64,000 nt of DNA from Streptomyces odontomachi. Lineage in GTDB: Bacteria > Actinomycetota > Actinomycetes > Streptomycetales > Streptomycetaceae. The notes below the pieces were generated by a model. It ran no database searches, had not been told where the DNA came from, and saw nothing but the letters and a program-made list of their open reading frames with translations. The position numbers and the translations under genes were made by a program. This document shows positions 41,237 to 51,382 of the stretch, piece after piece. How positions within the stretch are numbered: position 1 is the stretch's first letter; each line of letters starts with the position of its first letter. The stretch is from positions 248,001 to 312,000 of the forward strand of contig NZ_JAMJWG010000013.1 in NCBI RefSeq assembly GCF_024435355.1. The letters run 5' to 3'.

Positions 41237-42336
41237 GCGTGCACCCCCGCCGTCATCGCGCCTGGCCTGCGGCCACCGCGGATCGTCAGGCCGGGAGCCG
41301 CCGGCAGGTGCGCCGTCGCGCGATGGGCGTCCCGGCGCGCGGTCGCCCATGCCCACCCGAGTCGTGCCACGGTGAGCGCCAGTAGCGCGGCCCAGTTCAC
41401 CCGCCGGGACAACCGCACCGCCCGTGTGATGTCCGGCACGTCGACGTCCCGCCCGGTGCCGTTCAGCACCGGCCGCTCCTCGACGCGGCCGCCGTACGAG
41501 AGGGTGCCCCCGAGCCGTACGCCGAGGGCGCCGGCGAAGGACGCCTCGACGACGCCCGCGTTCGGGCTGGGATGGCGCCCGGCGTCGGCGCGCCAGGCGC
41601 GCAGGGCTGTCGCCGGGCGTGCGCCGGTGAGCGCGGCCAGCACGGCTGTCAGCCGGGCGCCTGGCCACCCCGCGAGATCGTCGAGCCGGGCCGCCGCCCA
41701 GCCGAACCGCCGGTAGGTGGGGGAACGGTGACCGACCATGGCGTCGAGGGTGTTGACGGCGCGAAAGCCCACCAGGCCCGGCACCCCGGCGACGGCCCCC
41801 CACAGCAGGGCGCCCACCACCGCGTCGGAGGTGTTCTCGGCGACCGACTCCACGACGGCGCGCGCGATCTGCGGCCCGTCCAGCGCCTGCGGGTCCCGCC
41901 CGCACAGATGCGGCAACCGCTGCCGGGCGCCCTCGACGTCCCCGGCAGCCAGCGCGGCGCCGATCGCCTGCGCCTCCCGGGCCAGGGAGGTGCCGCCGAC
42001 GACCGCCCAGGTCGCGGCGGCCGTCAGCGCGGTGGACGCGACGGGGGAGCGGCGCACGGCGCGGACGGCGAGTGCGGCGAGGCCGATGGCGCCGCCGGCG
42101 CATACGACGGTGTGCAGGGCGCCCCATCCGCGGTGGTCGCGCCACAGGCGTTGCTCGACGGCACCGGCGGCGCGCCCGAACGCGGCGACGGGGTGGCCAC
42201 GGCGCGGATCGCCGAGCAGCAGGTCCCCGAGCAGCCCCGCGCCGGCACCGGCGACAGGGACGAGGGTGACGGGGGAGACGAGGGTGGCGGGGGAGGGGAA
42301 CCCACGCCGGCGGCAGAGCGCGCGCCGTCCCGGCAT
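41233..42336 (-). CDS. cobD: Adenosylcobinamide-phosphate synthase (CobD/CbiB)
   Basis: Membrane protein of 367 residues that attaches the aminopropanol (phosphate) side chain to cobyric acid. LLGDLLLGDPRRGHPVAAFG, VVESVAENTSDAVVGALLW and FRAVNTLDAMVGHRS, plus HPSPNAGVVEASFAGALGV, are CbiB hallmarks. ATG 42336 is preceded by GAGGA. It is the first gene after the B12 riboswitch, so the operon cobD-cobQ-ChlID-cobO-cobB is probably repressed by cobalamin. Confidence 0.94.
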   Translation of the reverse strand: MPGRRALCRRRGFPSPATLVSPVTLVPVAGAGAGLLGDLLLGDPRRGHPVAAFGRAAGAVEQRLWRDHRGWGALHTVVCAGGAIGLAALAVRAVRRSPVASTALTAAATWAVVGGTSLAREAQAIGAALAAGDVEGARQRLPHLCGRDPQALDGPQIARAVVESVAENTSDAVVGALLWGAVAGVPGLVGFRAVNTLDAMVGHRSPTYRRFGWAAARLDDLAGWPGARLTAVLAALTGARPATALRAWRADAGRHPSPNAGVVEASFAGALGVRLGGTLSYGGRVEERPVLNGTGRDVDVPDITRAVRLSRRVNWAALLALTVARLGWAWATARRDAHRATAHLPAAPGLTIRGGRRPGAMTAGVHA

Positions 42337-42374
42337 CGCTTTCGTGTCCTCACTCAGGGTCCGCGCCCTGGATC

Positions 42375-42612
42375 GACGTCAGCGACGGCGAGAGTCTCCT
42401 GGCTCCCGGATCCGCGGCTCCTCCGGCCTTCCAACCCTGGATCCCCCCGGCTTTTCAGGGCGCTGGGGGTAGGGGTCGTGGCCTTCGTTGGGGGAGCGCT
42501 CCCCGGTGACAGTGGCGGGACCGCGCCGGATTCGCACCGGCTTCCTCTCTGCCGCCGTAAGTGGCCCCGGCAGTTCACCATGCCCGGTGAACACCCGTCA
42601 ACCAGCCGTTGA
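42375..42612 (-). promoter_or_regulatory. Cobalamin (adenosylcobalamin) riboswitch
   Basis: On the minus strand, in order: a stem GTTCACCGGGC / GGTGAAC, GGAAGCCGGTGCGAATCCGG, the B12 box GCCACTG in CCCGCCACTGTCACCGGGG, a stem GGGGAGCGCTCCCC, and GAGCCAGGAGACTCTCGCC near the 3' end. These are the conserved elements of the class and in the right order. It ends about 40 bases before the cobD ATG, so control may be at translation. Confidence 0.95.
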
Positions 42613-42704
42613 CCTGCGACGAAGCCAAGGGCCCGGCGTACCTGCGGATACGCCGGACCCTGGGTCCACGCTGTTCCCCGGCGAGCTCAGCCGACGTGCG
42701 GAGC

Positions 42705-42926
42705 TCAGCCGACGATGAGGAAGATCCCGCAGCCGACCGCCGCCACGCAGAGCGCGAAGCACGCGTACGCGCCCACGGCTGCCAGCGGTGCCGTGCCGCC
42801 GTTCGCCGTTGCCGCCTCCTGTTTGGACAGGCCGGCGACTCCGAGCGCGAACAGGCCCACGAGGGCGACGGTGGTGATGAGGCTGACTCCGAGTACGGAG
42901 CCGAGTGCTGCCCAGTCGATATGCAT
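42705..42926 (-). CDS. Small two-helix membrane protein downstream of the phosphate transporter
   Basis: 73 residues with a hydrophobic helix at about 7-32 and another at about 47-72, joined by a short polar loop SKQEAATANGG. No recognised domain. ATG 42926 lies 21 bases after the pit stop on the same strand, with AGGA upstream, so it is probably co-transcribed. A small partner of the Pit carrier is conceivable but not shown. Confidence 0.75.
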   Translation of the reverse strand: MHIDWAALGSVLGVSLITTVALVGLFALGVAGLSKQEAATANGGTAPLAAVGAYACFALCVAAVGCGIFLIVG

Positions 42927-42947
42927 GGCGGTCCTGTCGGTCGAGCC

Positions 42948-44282
42948 CTACACGGGGGCGTGATCGGAGGATTCGGACGGTGAGTCGGTCCGGGCGGAGG
43001 CGGGGGAGGGGAGCAGGCCGCCGGGGGTGCCGGCCGGCTGCTCGGTGGTGGAGGACGGGAGGGGGCTCTGCGGCGCCCGGTCCTGCGCTGTGCTGACCGG
43101 CGGCGGGGTGACGGCGGCGATGGCGGTGGTCACCACTCCGGGCGCCTCCTCGGTGTCGGTCACCGGGGCGTTGACGTTCTTGCGGTCCACCGGCTCACGG
43201 CGGGACAGGACGTAGATCACGACGGCCCCGGTGACCAGCAGGACGCCGGTCACCGCCACGCCCCAGCCGCCACGCCGGGTCAGGAACTCCGCGCCCGCGC
43301 CGACCAGGCCCGCGGCGGGCAGCGTCAGGACCCAGGCGACCAGCATCCGGGTGGCCGTGGACCAGTGGACCACCCCGCCCTTGCGGCCCAGGCCCGAGCC
43401 GAGCACCGCACCGGAGCAGACCTGCGTGGTGGAGAGGGTGAAGCCGAGGTGGGACGAGGCCAGGATGGCGGTCGCCGCGCTGGTCTGGGCGGCGAAACCC
43501 TGCTGCGGCGACAGCTCGGTGATGCCGCGGCCCAGGGTGCGGATGATGCGCCACCCACCGAGGTAGGTACCGCAGGCGATGGCCACTCCCGCGGCGGTGA
43601 TGACCCAGATCGGCGGAGCCGAGCCGGGTGCGAGGACGCCCTGCGTGACCAGGGCGAGTGTGACGATGCCCATGGTCTTCTGGGCGTCGTTCGTGCCGTG
43701 CGCGAGCGCCACCAGAGCGGCCGAGGCGATCTGTCCGGCCCGGTAGCCCTTGGAGGTGGCGTCAGGCTGACCGGCGGTGGCGTCGGTTCCGCTGCGTTTC
43801 CCGACGGCGTAGGTGACCCGGGTGGCGAACATCGCGGCGAGTCCCGCGACGAGTGGGGCCGCAGCCGCCGGCAGCAGCACTTTGGTGACGACCGTCGAGC
43901 CGTTCACGGCGGACCAGCCGGCGGACATCACGGCCGCGCCGATCAGCCCGCCGAACAGCGCGTGCGAGGAACTGGACGGCAGGCCGAAGAGCCAGGTGAC
44001 GAGGTTCCACAGGATGGCCCCGACCAGCGCGGCGAAGATGACTTCGGTGCGGATGCCCTCTTCGCGGACGATTCCGCCTGAAATGGTCTTGGCGACCTCC
44101 ACGGAGAGGAATGCCCCGGCGAGGTCCAGGGAGGCGGCCATGGCGACGGCCGTCATGGGCTTGAGGGCGCCAGTCGAGATGGTGGTGGCCATCGAGTTGG
44201 CGGTGTCATGGAAACCGTTGGTGAAGTCAAACGCGAGAGCGGTGACGATGACGATCCCGAGGAGAAGCGAGAAGTGTTCCAT
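42948..44282 (-). CDS. pitH: Low-affinity inorganic phosphate transporter (PiT family)
   Basis: Membrane H+- or metal-coupled phosphate symporter, 444 residues with about ten helices. The two family repeats are seen in FTNGFHDTANSMATTISTGAL and ALAHGTNDAQKTMGIVTLAL. A hydrophilic C-terminal tail of about 90 residues is Pro/Thr/Ser-rich. ATG 44282 has only a weak CTGGG upstream. PHO-box-like repeats precede it, so PhoP probably controls it. The symbol follows Streptomyces usage. Confidence 0.93.
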   Translation of the reverse strand: MEHFSLLLGIVIVTALAFDFTNGFHDTANSMATTISTGALKPMTAVAMAASLDLAGAFLSVEVAKTISGGIVREEGIRTEVIFAALVGAILWNLVTWLFGLPSSSSHALFGGLIGAAVMSAGWSAVNGSTVVTKVLLPAAAAPLVAGLAAMFATRVTYAVGKRSGTDATAGQPDATSKGYRAGQIASAALVALAHGTNDAQKTMGIVTLALVTQGVLAPGSAPPIWVITAAGVAIACGTYLGGWRIIRTLGRGITELSPQQGFAAQTSAATAILASSHLGFTLSTTQVCSGAVLGSGLGRKGGVVHWSTATRMLVAWVLTLPAAGLVGAGAEFLTRRGGWGVAVTGVLLVTGAVVIYVLSRREPVDRKNVNAPVTDTEEAPGVVTTAIAAVTPPPVSTAQDRAPQSPLPSSTTEQPAGTPGGLLPSPASARTDSPSESSDHAPV

Positions 44283-44310
44283 TTACCCAGGCTTCTGTCG
44301 TGGGTCACAG

Positions 44311-44351
44311 GCTCGTTGAACGTAAGTAACCAGGGTGAACATCAGATGAAC
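44311..44351 (-). promoter_or_regulatory. PHO box (PhoP binding repeats) of the phosphate transporter
   Basis: Read on the minus strand: GTTCATCTGAT and GTTCACCCTGG directly adjacent (44351-44330), then GTTCAACGAGC after 8 bases (44321-44311). These fit the 11-bp direct-repeat units of Streptomyces PHO boxes, and lie 29-69 bases before the start. Confidence 0.75.
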
Positions 44352-44651
44352 TGAGCACGGCGCGAGGATGTCCGAACGGTGGCATGCGCCTGCGGGGCGA
44401 GTCGGGGCCGGAACAGCTGTTTCGCTTGGTTCTCGAGCGGCGGGCGGGGTGCCGGCAGCCCGCAGGGTGTCCGAAACCCGATCGCGTTCCCGTAGACGAC
44501 GATATAGCCGATTCCGGGCGTTTCCCTCCGCCGAAGATCAACGTGCTGACGCACTCAGCGCTCGCTCGGCGCTTCGGCTGCGGATACGTGCGCGGGGTCG
44601 CCGCCGGGGGTGTACGCATGATCCCCGCCCGGCGATGGCAGGATCACCCGC
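44352..44651. other. Intergenic region without visible gene
   Basis: 300 bases between the divergent pit and aldolase genes. It is less GC-rich in part, no convincing ORF or hairpin is seen, and presumably it carries the aldolase promoter. Confidence 0.5.
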
Positions 44652-45371
44652 ATGGTGCACACGACGGCCGGTGGGCCGGAAGAGGACACAACCGCGGCCG
44701 CGGCCGCGGACCCGGCCCTGCTCACGGCGGAGCTGGCGCGGGCCTGGGACGCCCTGGTCGCCACCGCGCGCAGGACCGTCACCGACGGACTGGTGGTCGG
44801 CACGTCGGGCAACGTCTCGGTACGGGTCGGCGACACCGTCCTCGTCACCCCCAGTGGCGTACCCTACGACCGGCTGGCCCCGGAAGACGCCCTCGGCGTC
44901 GACCTGAACGGCACACGGGTGCTCGGCACCCTCAAGCCCACCAGCGAACTTCCGATGCACCTGGCGGTCTACCGCGCCACCGACGCCGCCGCCGTGGTGC
45001 ACACCCACGCCGTGCACGCCACCGCGGCCTCCACCCTGGTGACCGAGGTGCCGTCCATCCACTACATGACCGCGGCGCTCGGCGGCCCCGCCCGGGTCGC
45101 CCCGTACGCCCTGTACGGCACCGAGGAGCTCGCCGCGAACATGCTCCGCGCCCTTCGGGACCGCACCGGCTGCCTGCTCCAGAACCACGGAACCGTCGCC
45201 TACGGCGCCACCCTCGACCAGGCCTACGACCGCACGGCCCAGCTCGAGTGGATGTGCCGCGTCTGGCTCACCGCCAGCGCCCTTCCGGACCGTTCGCCCT
45301 CGCTGCTGACCGCGGAGCAGGTCGAGGCCGCCGGGAACCAGCTGCGCGGCTACGGCCAGCAGGACCGCTGA
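44652..45371 (+). CDS. Class II aldolase/adducin family protein
   Basis: Zn-dependent aldolase-fold protein of 239 residues (FucA/AraD-like). TSGNVSVRVGDTVLVTPSGVPYD, the metal site HTHAVHATAAS and the third His in LQNHGTVAYG are visible. It could cleave a sugar phosphate such as fuculose-1-phosphate or epimerise ribulose-5-phosphate; the substrate is not defined. ATG 44652, AGGA nine bases upstream. It stands alone. Confidence 0.9.
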   Translation: MVHTTAGGPEEDTTAAAAADPALLTAELARAWDALVATARRTVTDGLVVGTSGNVSVRVGDTVLVTPSGVPYDRLAPEDALGVDLNGTRVLGTLKPTSELPMHLAVYRATDAAAVVHTHAVHATAASTLVTEVPSIHYMTAALGGPARVAPYALYGTEELAANMLRALRDRTGCLLQNHGTVAYGATLDQAYDRTAQLEWMCRVWLTASALPDRSPSLLTAEQVEAAGNQLRGYGQQDR

Positions 45372-45503
45372 CGGCCACCGGGATGACCGGCCGTCGGGCG
45401 CTCAGCCGGGCGGCCGGCGGCCACTCGGGCGGCTGACGGCCCGTCGGGCCGCGACCGGAGCACCCCGCTGGCCGCGACCGCCCCGAACGCGGACACTGGA
45501 CGG

Positions 45504-46778
45504 GTGCGCACCGCCAGAGCAACGACCGGGACCCGGACCCCAACGGCCATCGGAGCGGGGGCGAACGGCCGTGCCCGCCCCGGCGCGGCGGCGTCGGCGA
45601 GAACGGCCGCCGCCGGGCTGCGGGCCACCACGGGCCCCGGCGCCGTGGCCGCGCGGCTGACGGCCGCCGCCGTCACCGCCGTGCTCGGCGCGGGCGCCGC
45701 GGCCGTCGCCGCCGGCCGGTACGCCGGCGACGCCGTCCTGCGGATCCGCCCCGACCGGCCGCTGCCCACCGAGCCCCGCCTCACCGTGCACGCCGTCACC
45801 GCCGACCGCATCACGCTCACCCGCGACCTCGCCTCGGTGCGCCGCGGCGTGTACGGCGTCATGGCCGGCGTCCCCGGCGGCAGCCACGCCGTCGTCGGCC
45901 CCGTCGACGAGAAGGCCCCGCACACCGCCGACACCGTGGTGCGCCGGCTCGAACGCACCACCCGCGGCAGCCTGGCACCGGGCACGAAGGTCTGGTTCAC
46001 GCCCCAGGTGCACACCGGCGACCCGCGCAGCGCACTCGGCATCGACCACACCGACGTCGACATCCCCGGCGAACTCGGTCCGCTGCCCGCCTGGTTCGTG
46101 CCCGCCGCCCGCGCCACCTGGGTGATCACCGTGCACGGCCTCGGCACCACACGCGAACACCCCATGGCCGTCATGGAGTTCCTGCACCGCCACAAGTTCC
46201 CGGTGCTCACCCCGACCTACCGCGGCGACCCCGGCGCGCCGCGTTCCCCGGACGGGCGGGGCCACCTGGGCGAGACCGAGTGGCGGGACGTGGACGCGGC
46301 GCTCGGCTACGCGGTGCGCCAGGGCGCCCAGCGCGTGATCCTCTACGGCTGGTCCACCGGCGCCACCATGGCCCTGCACACCGCGGCCCGCTCCCCGCTG
46401 CGGGACCGCATCGCCGGTCTCGTCCTGGACGCGCCGGTGCTCGACTGGGAGGCCACCCTGCGTGCCCTCGCCGCAGCCCGGCACACCCCGCGTCCGCTGC
46501 TGCCGCTCGCGGTGCGCGCCGCCCAGGGCCGTCGGGATTCGGCCGTCGACCGCGTCCCGCCGGCCATCGCCCCCGACGCCGTCACCGTGCCCACCCTCCT
46601 GGTGCACGGCCCGGACGATGCGATCGCCCCCTGGGAGCCCTCACTGCGGCTCGCCGACCGCCTTCCCACCCTGGTCAGCCTGCACACGGTGCGCGGCGCA
46701 CCGCACGGCGCCTCATGGAACGCGGACCCGGAAGGCTACGAGGAGGCGCTGCGACGCTTCCTCATCCCGCTCACCTAG
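45504..46778 (+). CDS. Membrane-anchored alpha/beta hydrolase
   Basis: 424 residues. The N-terminal 75 residues are Arg/Ala/Thr-rich and end in a hydrophobic helix (LTAAAVTAVLGAGAAAVAAG), probably a signal anchor. The hydrolase domain holds VHGLGTTREHP (oxyanion region), the nucleophile elbow YGWSTGATMA, the acid in VHGPDDAIAP and the catalytic His in APHGASWNA. Substrate unknown. GTG 45504 is the annotated start but has no good Shine-Dalgarno; a later start is possible. It reads in the same direction as the aldolase, 132 bases downstream of it. Confidence 0.82.
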   Translation: MRTARATTGTRTPTAIGAGANGRARPGAAASARTAAAGLRATTGPGAVAARLTAAAVTAVLGAGAAAVAAGRYAGDAVLRIRPDRPLPTEPRLTVHAVTADRITLTRDLASVRRGVYGVMAGVPGGSHAVVGPVDEKAPHTADTVVRRLERTTRGSLAPGTKVWFTPQVHTGDPRSALGIDHTDVDIPGELGPLPAWFVPAARATWVITVHGLGTTREHPMAVMEFLHRHKFPVLTPTYRGDPGAPRSPDGRGHLGETEWRDVDAALGYAVRQGAQRVILYGWSTGATMALHTAARSPLRDRIAGLVLDAPVLDWEATLRALAAARHTPRPLLPLAVRAAQGRRDSAVDRVPPAIAPDAVTVPTLLVHGPDDAIAPWEPSLRLADRLPTLVSLHTVRGAPHGASWNADPEGYEEALRRFLIPLT

Positions 46779-47019
46779 GCCCGGTGTCCGGCGCCGGCCC
46801 GCTGCCCCGCCGCCCGAGCACGTCACCCGCACACGCAACGGACGGCTCCGGCGTCCCTCCTGGCGCGTCGGGCACTGCCCAGCAGGCTGTGTCGCGCTCT
46901 GTCAGGGCCTTCCGCTTAGGTTCGGTACATCCCGCTTGATGCGACTTCACCAGCGCGTTGTCGCCTATGGCCTCCCATTCCGTTTGGGATTTCCGAGCGT
47001 CAACAGGAAGACTGCTCTT

Positions 47020-48408
47020 GTGACGTCCCGAACTCCGCGCGACTCCCGGCTTCGACTCGTCCGCTCACGACCGCTGGGCACCGCTTCTCGCACGGTGTCC
47101 GAAAGGCGCTCACGGCGCGCGGCGCCCCCGCCCCCGGAGGGCACCCCGCCCCCCGCGGAACTGGCCCGCATGGCGCGCCGCGGCCTGGCCGGTGCGGTAC
47201 GGATCGCCCTCTGGGCCGACCGCGCCCTCGGCCCCGGCCGGAGCGACACCACGGACGGTTCGGGCACCCTCGGCGACGTCACCGCCGAACGGGCCGCCGC
47301 CGACCTCGGCCTGACGCTGCGGAAAGTGCGCGCCGACTGGGACACCGCCCGCCTCGCCGGCCTCGTCGAAGTGCACGGCGGCTGCGCCCGCCCCGGCTGG
47401 CGGCTGCGCGCCTGGGACCGCGACGACAGCGCCGTGCTGCGCGGCTGGGTCGCCCTCTTCGACGCCTGGTCGCTGACCGGTACCGCACCCGACGGCCTCT
47501 CGCCCGCCACCGTCGCGGAAGTCGTCGAGGCCATGCCGCAACTGCTGTCGCTGCTCCAGCTCTCCGCGGGTCCCGTCCCGGTGACCCAGCTCCTCGACCT
47601 GCTCGCCCAGCGCGTCACCGAACTGCGCAACGAGCGCTGCGAGATCCCCTACGGCCCGCAGCCGCAGCCGGCCACCGACCCCGACGCACCGCTCGCCCCG
47701 CTGCTGGACTGGGCCCTCGACGCCCTCGCCGGGGTCGGCGCGCTGACCTCAGCGGAGGGACAGGTCACGCTCACCCCGCTGGGCAGCTGGGCGGTCTGGG
47801 TCAAGCTGGAGCAGATCTGCGTCGCGGCCCAGAGCCCCGCGGGCAACATCGAGCGGCCCGCCGAGGACATGCTGCGCGGCTGCGCCGGCCTGCGTCCGAA
47901 CGCGGCACGCGCCGAATACCGCGCCTGGCTCGCCGCCCGACCGGTGGGCAGCGCCGTGACGGACCTGCTGACCGCGGCACGCGGCGAGGACGCCCTGCTG
48001 CGCGGCCTGGCCTTCGACTGCCTGCGGGTCGTCGGCGCCCCCGCCGAACCGGACGTCAGAGCCGTCCTGGAGGAAACCTCACTGCGCCCCTACGCCCTGC
48101 TGTGGCTCGCCGAGCACGAGGGCGCCGACCCCGAGGAAGCGCACACCGTGCTCACCCGTGACGAGGCGACCTGGCTGTGGGTGGACACCGCGGCCGCCGT
48201 CGCCGACCACGGTGAGGCCCCGCTGCTCGTGCGCCACCTGGAGTCCGCCGTCCAGGGCACGGTGCCGGCGCTGCTGGACGACGTACGGGCCCTCGGTCAC
48301 CCGCGCACCGTGCAGGTGCTGGTCGCCCTGGCCGCCGCGCACCCGGACCCGGCCCTTGCGAAGGCGGTGCGCCGTGCCGCGTTCCAGGTCCACCACGGAG
48401 GGGTGTAG
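47020..48408 (+). CDS. Unknown 462-residue protein
   Basis: I do not recognise this family. It is predicted soluble and largely helical. Residues about 40-130 have a helix-turn-helix-like part (GDVTAERAAADLGLTLRKV, WDTARLAGLVEVHGG, PGWRLRAWDRDD), and the rest is helical with Leu/Ala-rich repeats (EEAHTVLTRDEATWLW, ALGHPRTVQVLVALAAAHP). GTG 47020 is chosen for AGGAAG nine bases upstream and the change in codon use before it; an in-frame ATG at 46939 would add 27 residues with atypical codons. It lies in the conserved core neighbourhood. Confidence 0.75.
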   Translation: MTSRTPRDSRLRLVRSRPLGTASRTVSERRSRRAAPPPPEGTPPPAELARMARRGLAGAVRIALWADRALGPGRSDTTDGSGTLGDVTAERAAADLGLTLRKVRADWDTARLAGLVEVHGGCARPGWRLRAWDRDDSAVLRGWVALFDAWSLTGTAPDGLSPATVAEVVEAMPQLLSLLQLSAGPVPVTQLLDLLAQRVTELRNERCEIPYGPQPQPATDPDAPLAPLLDWALDALAGVGALTSAEGQVTLTPLGSWAVWVKLEQICVAAQSPAGNIERPAEDMLRGCAGLRPNAARAEYRAWLAARPVGSAVTDLLTAARGEDALLRGLAFDCLRVVGAPAEPDVRAVLEETSLRPYALLWLAEHEGADPEEAHTVLTRDEATWLWVDTAAAVADHGEAPLLVRHLESAVQGTVPALLDDVRALGHPRTVQVLVALAAAHPDPALAKAVRRAAFQVHHGGV

Positions 48409-48428
48409 CACCCCGTGAAGGCGGCGTC

Positions 48429-48857
48429 TCACGCCATCCTCGGGCTGTAGGTGCCGAAGCTCCACACGTTGCCCTCGAAGTCCCTGACCAGGTAGTCCCG
48501 TGAGCCGTACTCCTGATCGGTCGGCGGCATCAGGATGTCCAGGCCGTGCTCCGCCGCCCGCCGGTGGTGCGCGTCGACGTCGTCCACGACCACGTACACC
48601 CCTGCGGGCCCGGCGCCGCCCATCGACGCGTCGAAGACCCCGCCGCGGCCCCGGGTGCCGAGCATCACACCGCCGTTGCCCTGGGCGAGCTCGGCGTGCA
48701 TCACCGCGCCGCCGCCGTCCTCGTACACGTTCACCTCGGTGAACCCGAGGCCCTCCGTGAGCTGCTGGATGGCCGCCCGCGCGTCGTCGTACAGCAGCGT
48801 CGGGAAGACGGTCGGGCGCCGGTGCGCCCCGATGTCCTTCAAGCCGGTGTCCGCCAT
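48429..48857 (-). CDS. VOC-superfamily (glyoxalase/bleomycin resistance-like) protein
   Basis: 142 residues with the paired beta-alpha-beta-beta-beta modules of VOC proteins: PTLLYDDARAAIQQLTEGLGF, then GPAGVYVVVDDVDAHHRRA and RDYLVRDFEGNVWSFG. The putative metal Glu and His are not conserved in an obvious way, so it may be a binding or sequestering protein. ATG 48857 with GGAGGAG 9 bases upstream; the longer upstream ORF is not supported. It converges with the 462-residue gene. Confidence 0.88.
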   Translation of the reverse strand: MADTGLKDIGAHRRPTVFPTLLYDDARAAIQQLTEGLGFTEVNVYEDGGGAVMHAELAQGNGGVMLGTRGRGGVFDASMGGAGPAGVYVVVDDVDAHHRRAAEHGLDILMPPTDQEYGSRDYLVRDFEGNVWSFGTYSPRMA

Positions 48858-49151
48858 GCCCCTCACTCCTCCTGCGCATCGCGCCGGGCCGCCGCCCGTC
48901 CCGTTCATCCTGGTCCGTGGGGCGCACGGCGGCGCAGGGCGGCGGTCCGAACGGGCGAGGCGGACGCCCGGGGCGATGGCTCGGTGCGCCGGTGGACCGG
49001 AGCCGGGAGGACGGGGCGCCCGGAGGGCTCGACGGTGACGCGCGTACCGGCCCCTGGAGGCCCGCACCGCCACAGGATGAGACGTGGCTCACGGCGGCAA
49101 GGCCGGCCGATACCGAAAAACCGTTTGCCAAGGGCCGTTAGAATTCTCGAC

Positions 49152-49175
49152 ATGGCCATTCTCCTCGCGCACTAG
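49152..49175 (+). other. Possible leader peptide upstream of the ABC-F gene
   Basis: ATGGCCATTCTCCTCGCGCA, then C and TAG, encodes MAILLAH. It starts just after a TAGAAT-like -10 (49138-49143), so it could be translated from the 5' end. It lies about 125 bases before the ABC-F start, and a GC hairpin (49205-49222 region) follows. ABC-F genes often use such leaders for attenuation. Not proven. The rest of the 441-base divergent gap (48858-49298) shows no gene. Confidence 0.3.
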
Positions 49176-49298
49176 ACGGCGTGACCCCCGCCCGTCGCCG
49201 TTCCCGGCGCGTCTTCGCGCGCCCGGCCGCGGCGGCACGTGCGGTACCGCCCCCGCCACGTCACGTCCGCCTTCCCCCTCTCGCCCTGGAGTCTGTCC

Positions 49299-50897
<1,599 letters not shown>

Positions 50898-51011
50898 CGG
50901 CGCCCCGGCAGGCGACCGGCCGCCGTGCCCGTCGCCCGGCACGGATGGGATCCGGCCCGCCCGGGCCGCCCACCACGCCCGGCGCCACCCGCCCGACCTG
51001 GCCGGACCGGC

Positions 51012-51027
51012 GGGGCTGACCAGCCCC
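51012..51027. terminator. Hairpin after the ABC-F gene
   Basis: GGGGCTG-AC-CAGCCCC is a 7-bp perfect stem. The two-base loop would open the last pair. It lies about 115 bases after the ABC-F stop and directly before the GATC-rich gbn promoter region. Confidence 0.5.
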
Positions 51028-51044
51028 AGCCGGTCATCCTGGCT

Positions 51045-51344
51045 GATCCATAGGCCTGATCACTACGGATTGGATCATTCGGCCGATCGGTGATCCACCA
51101 TCTGTGTGAGATCGCCTCGTACAACGGTGTGTCGGTCACAGAGAGCATCCTGGACGCTTCCCGGCCCCGTCCCTTCCTTCCAGCGACCCCGCTGAGCTGG
51201 GGTTATCCTGGTAACTCCGTTCCGTTACCGCCCATCGAGGCTTCGGAATTGATCGCTCCGGTTGTGCTGATCGTCTTTTCTGGCCCGAACCTTGTCGTAC
51301 GGACCTTGCCGAATGGGTGGCCAGGAAGCGCGGTAGGGGTGATC
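51045..51344. promoter_or_regulatory. GATC cluster upstream of gbn (putative autoregulatory region)
   Basis: Nine GATC tetramers start at 51045, 51058, 51073, 51085, 51092, 51110, 51251, 51269 and 51341. Six are within 69 bases. The site GATCATT (51073) agrees best with the published Gbn motif as I recall it. An inverted repeat GGTAAC-N8-GTTACC is at 51210-51229. The gap 50898-51382 has no credible gene. Confidence 0.6.
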
Positions 51345-51382
51345 ATGAGAGTCCAGAGCGCACTTCCCATGAGGAGGCACGG

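Noticed and set aside
42491..42504. Perfect palindrome GGGGAGCGCTCCCC resembling a CebR box
   Set aside because: It lies inside the B12 riboswitch, where it forms a normal stem of the aptamer or expression platform.
47020..48408. Extended start at ATG 46939 for the 462-residue protein
   Set aside because: The extra 27 codons have unusual A/T third positions, and the GTG at 47020 has a proper ribosome-binding site.
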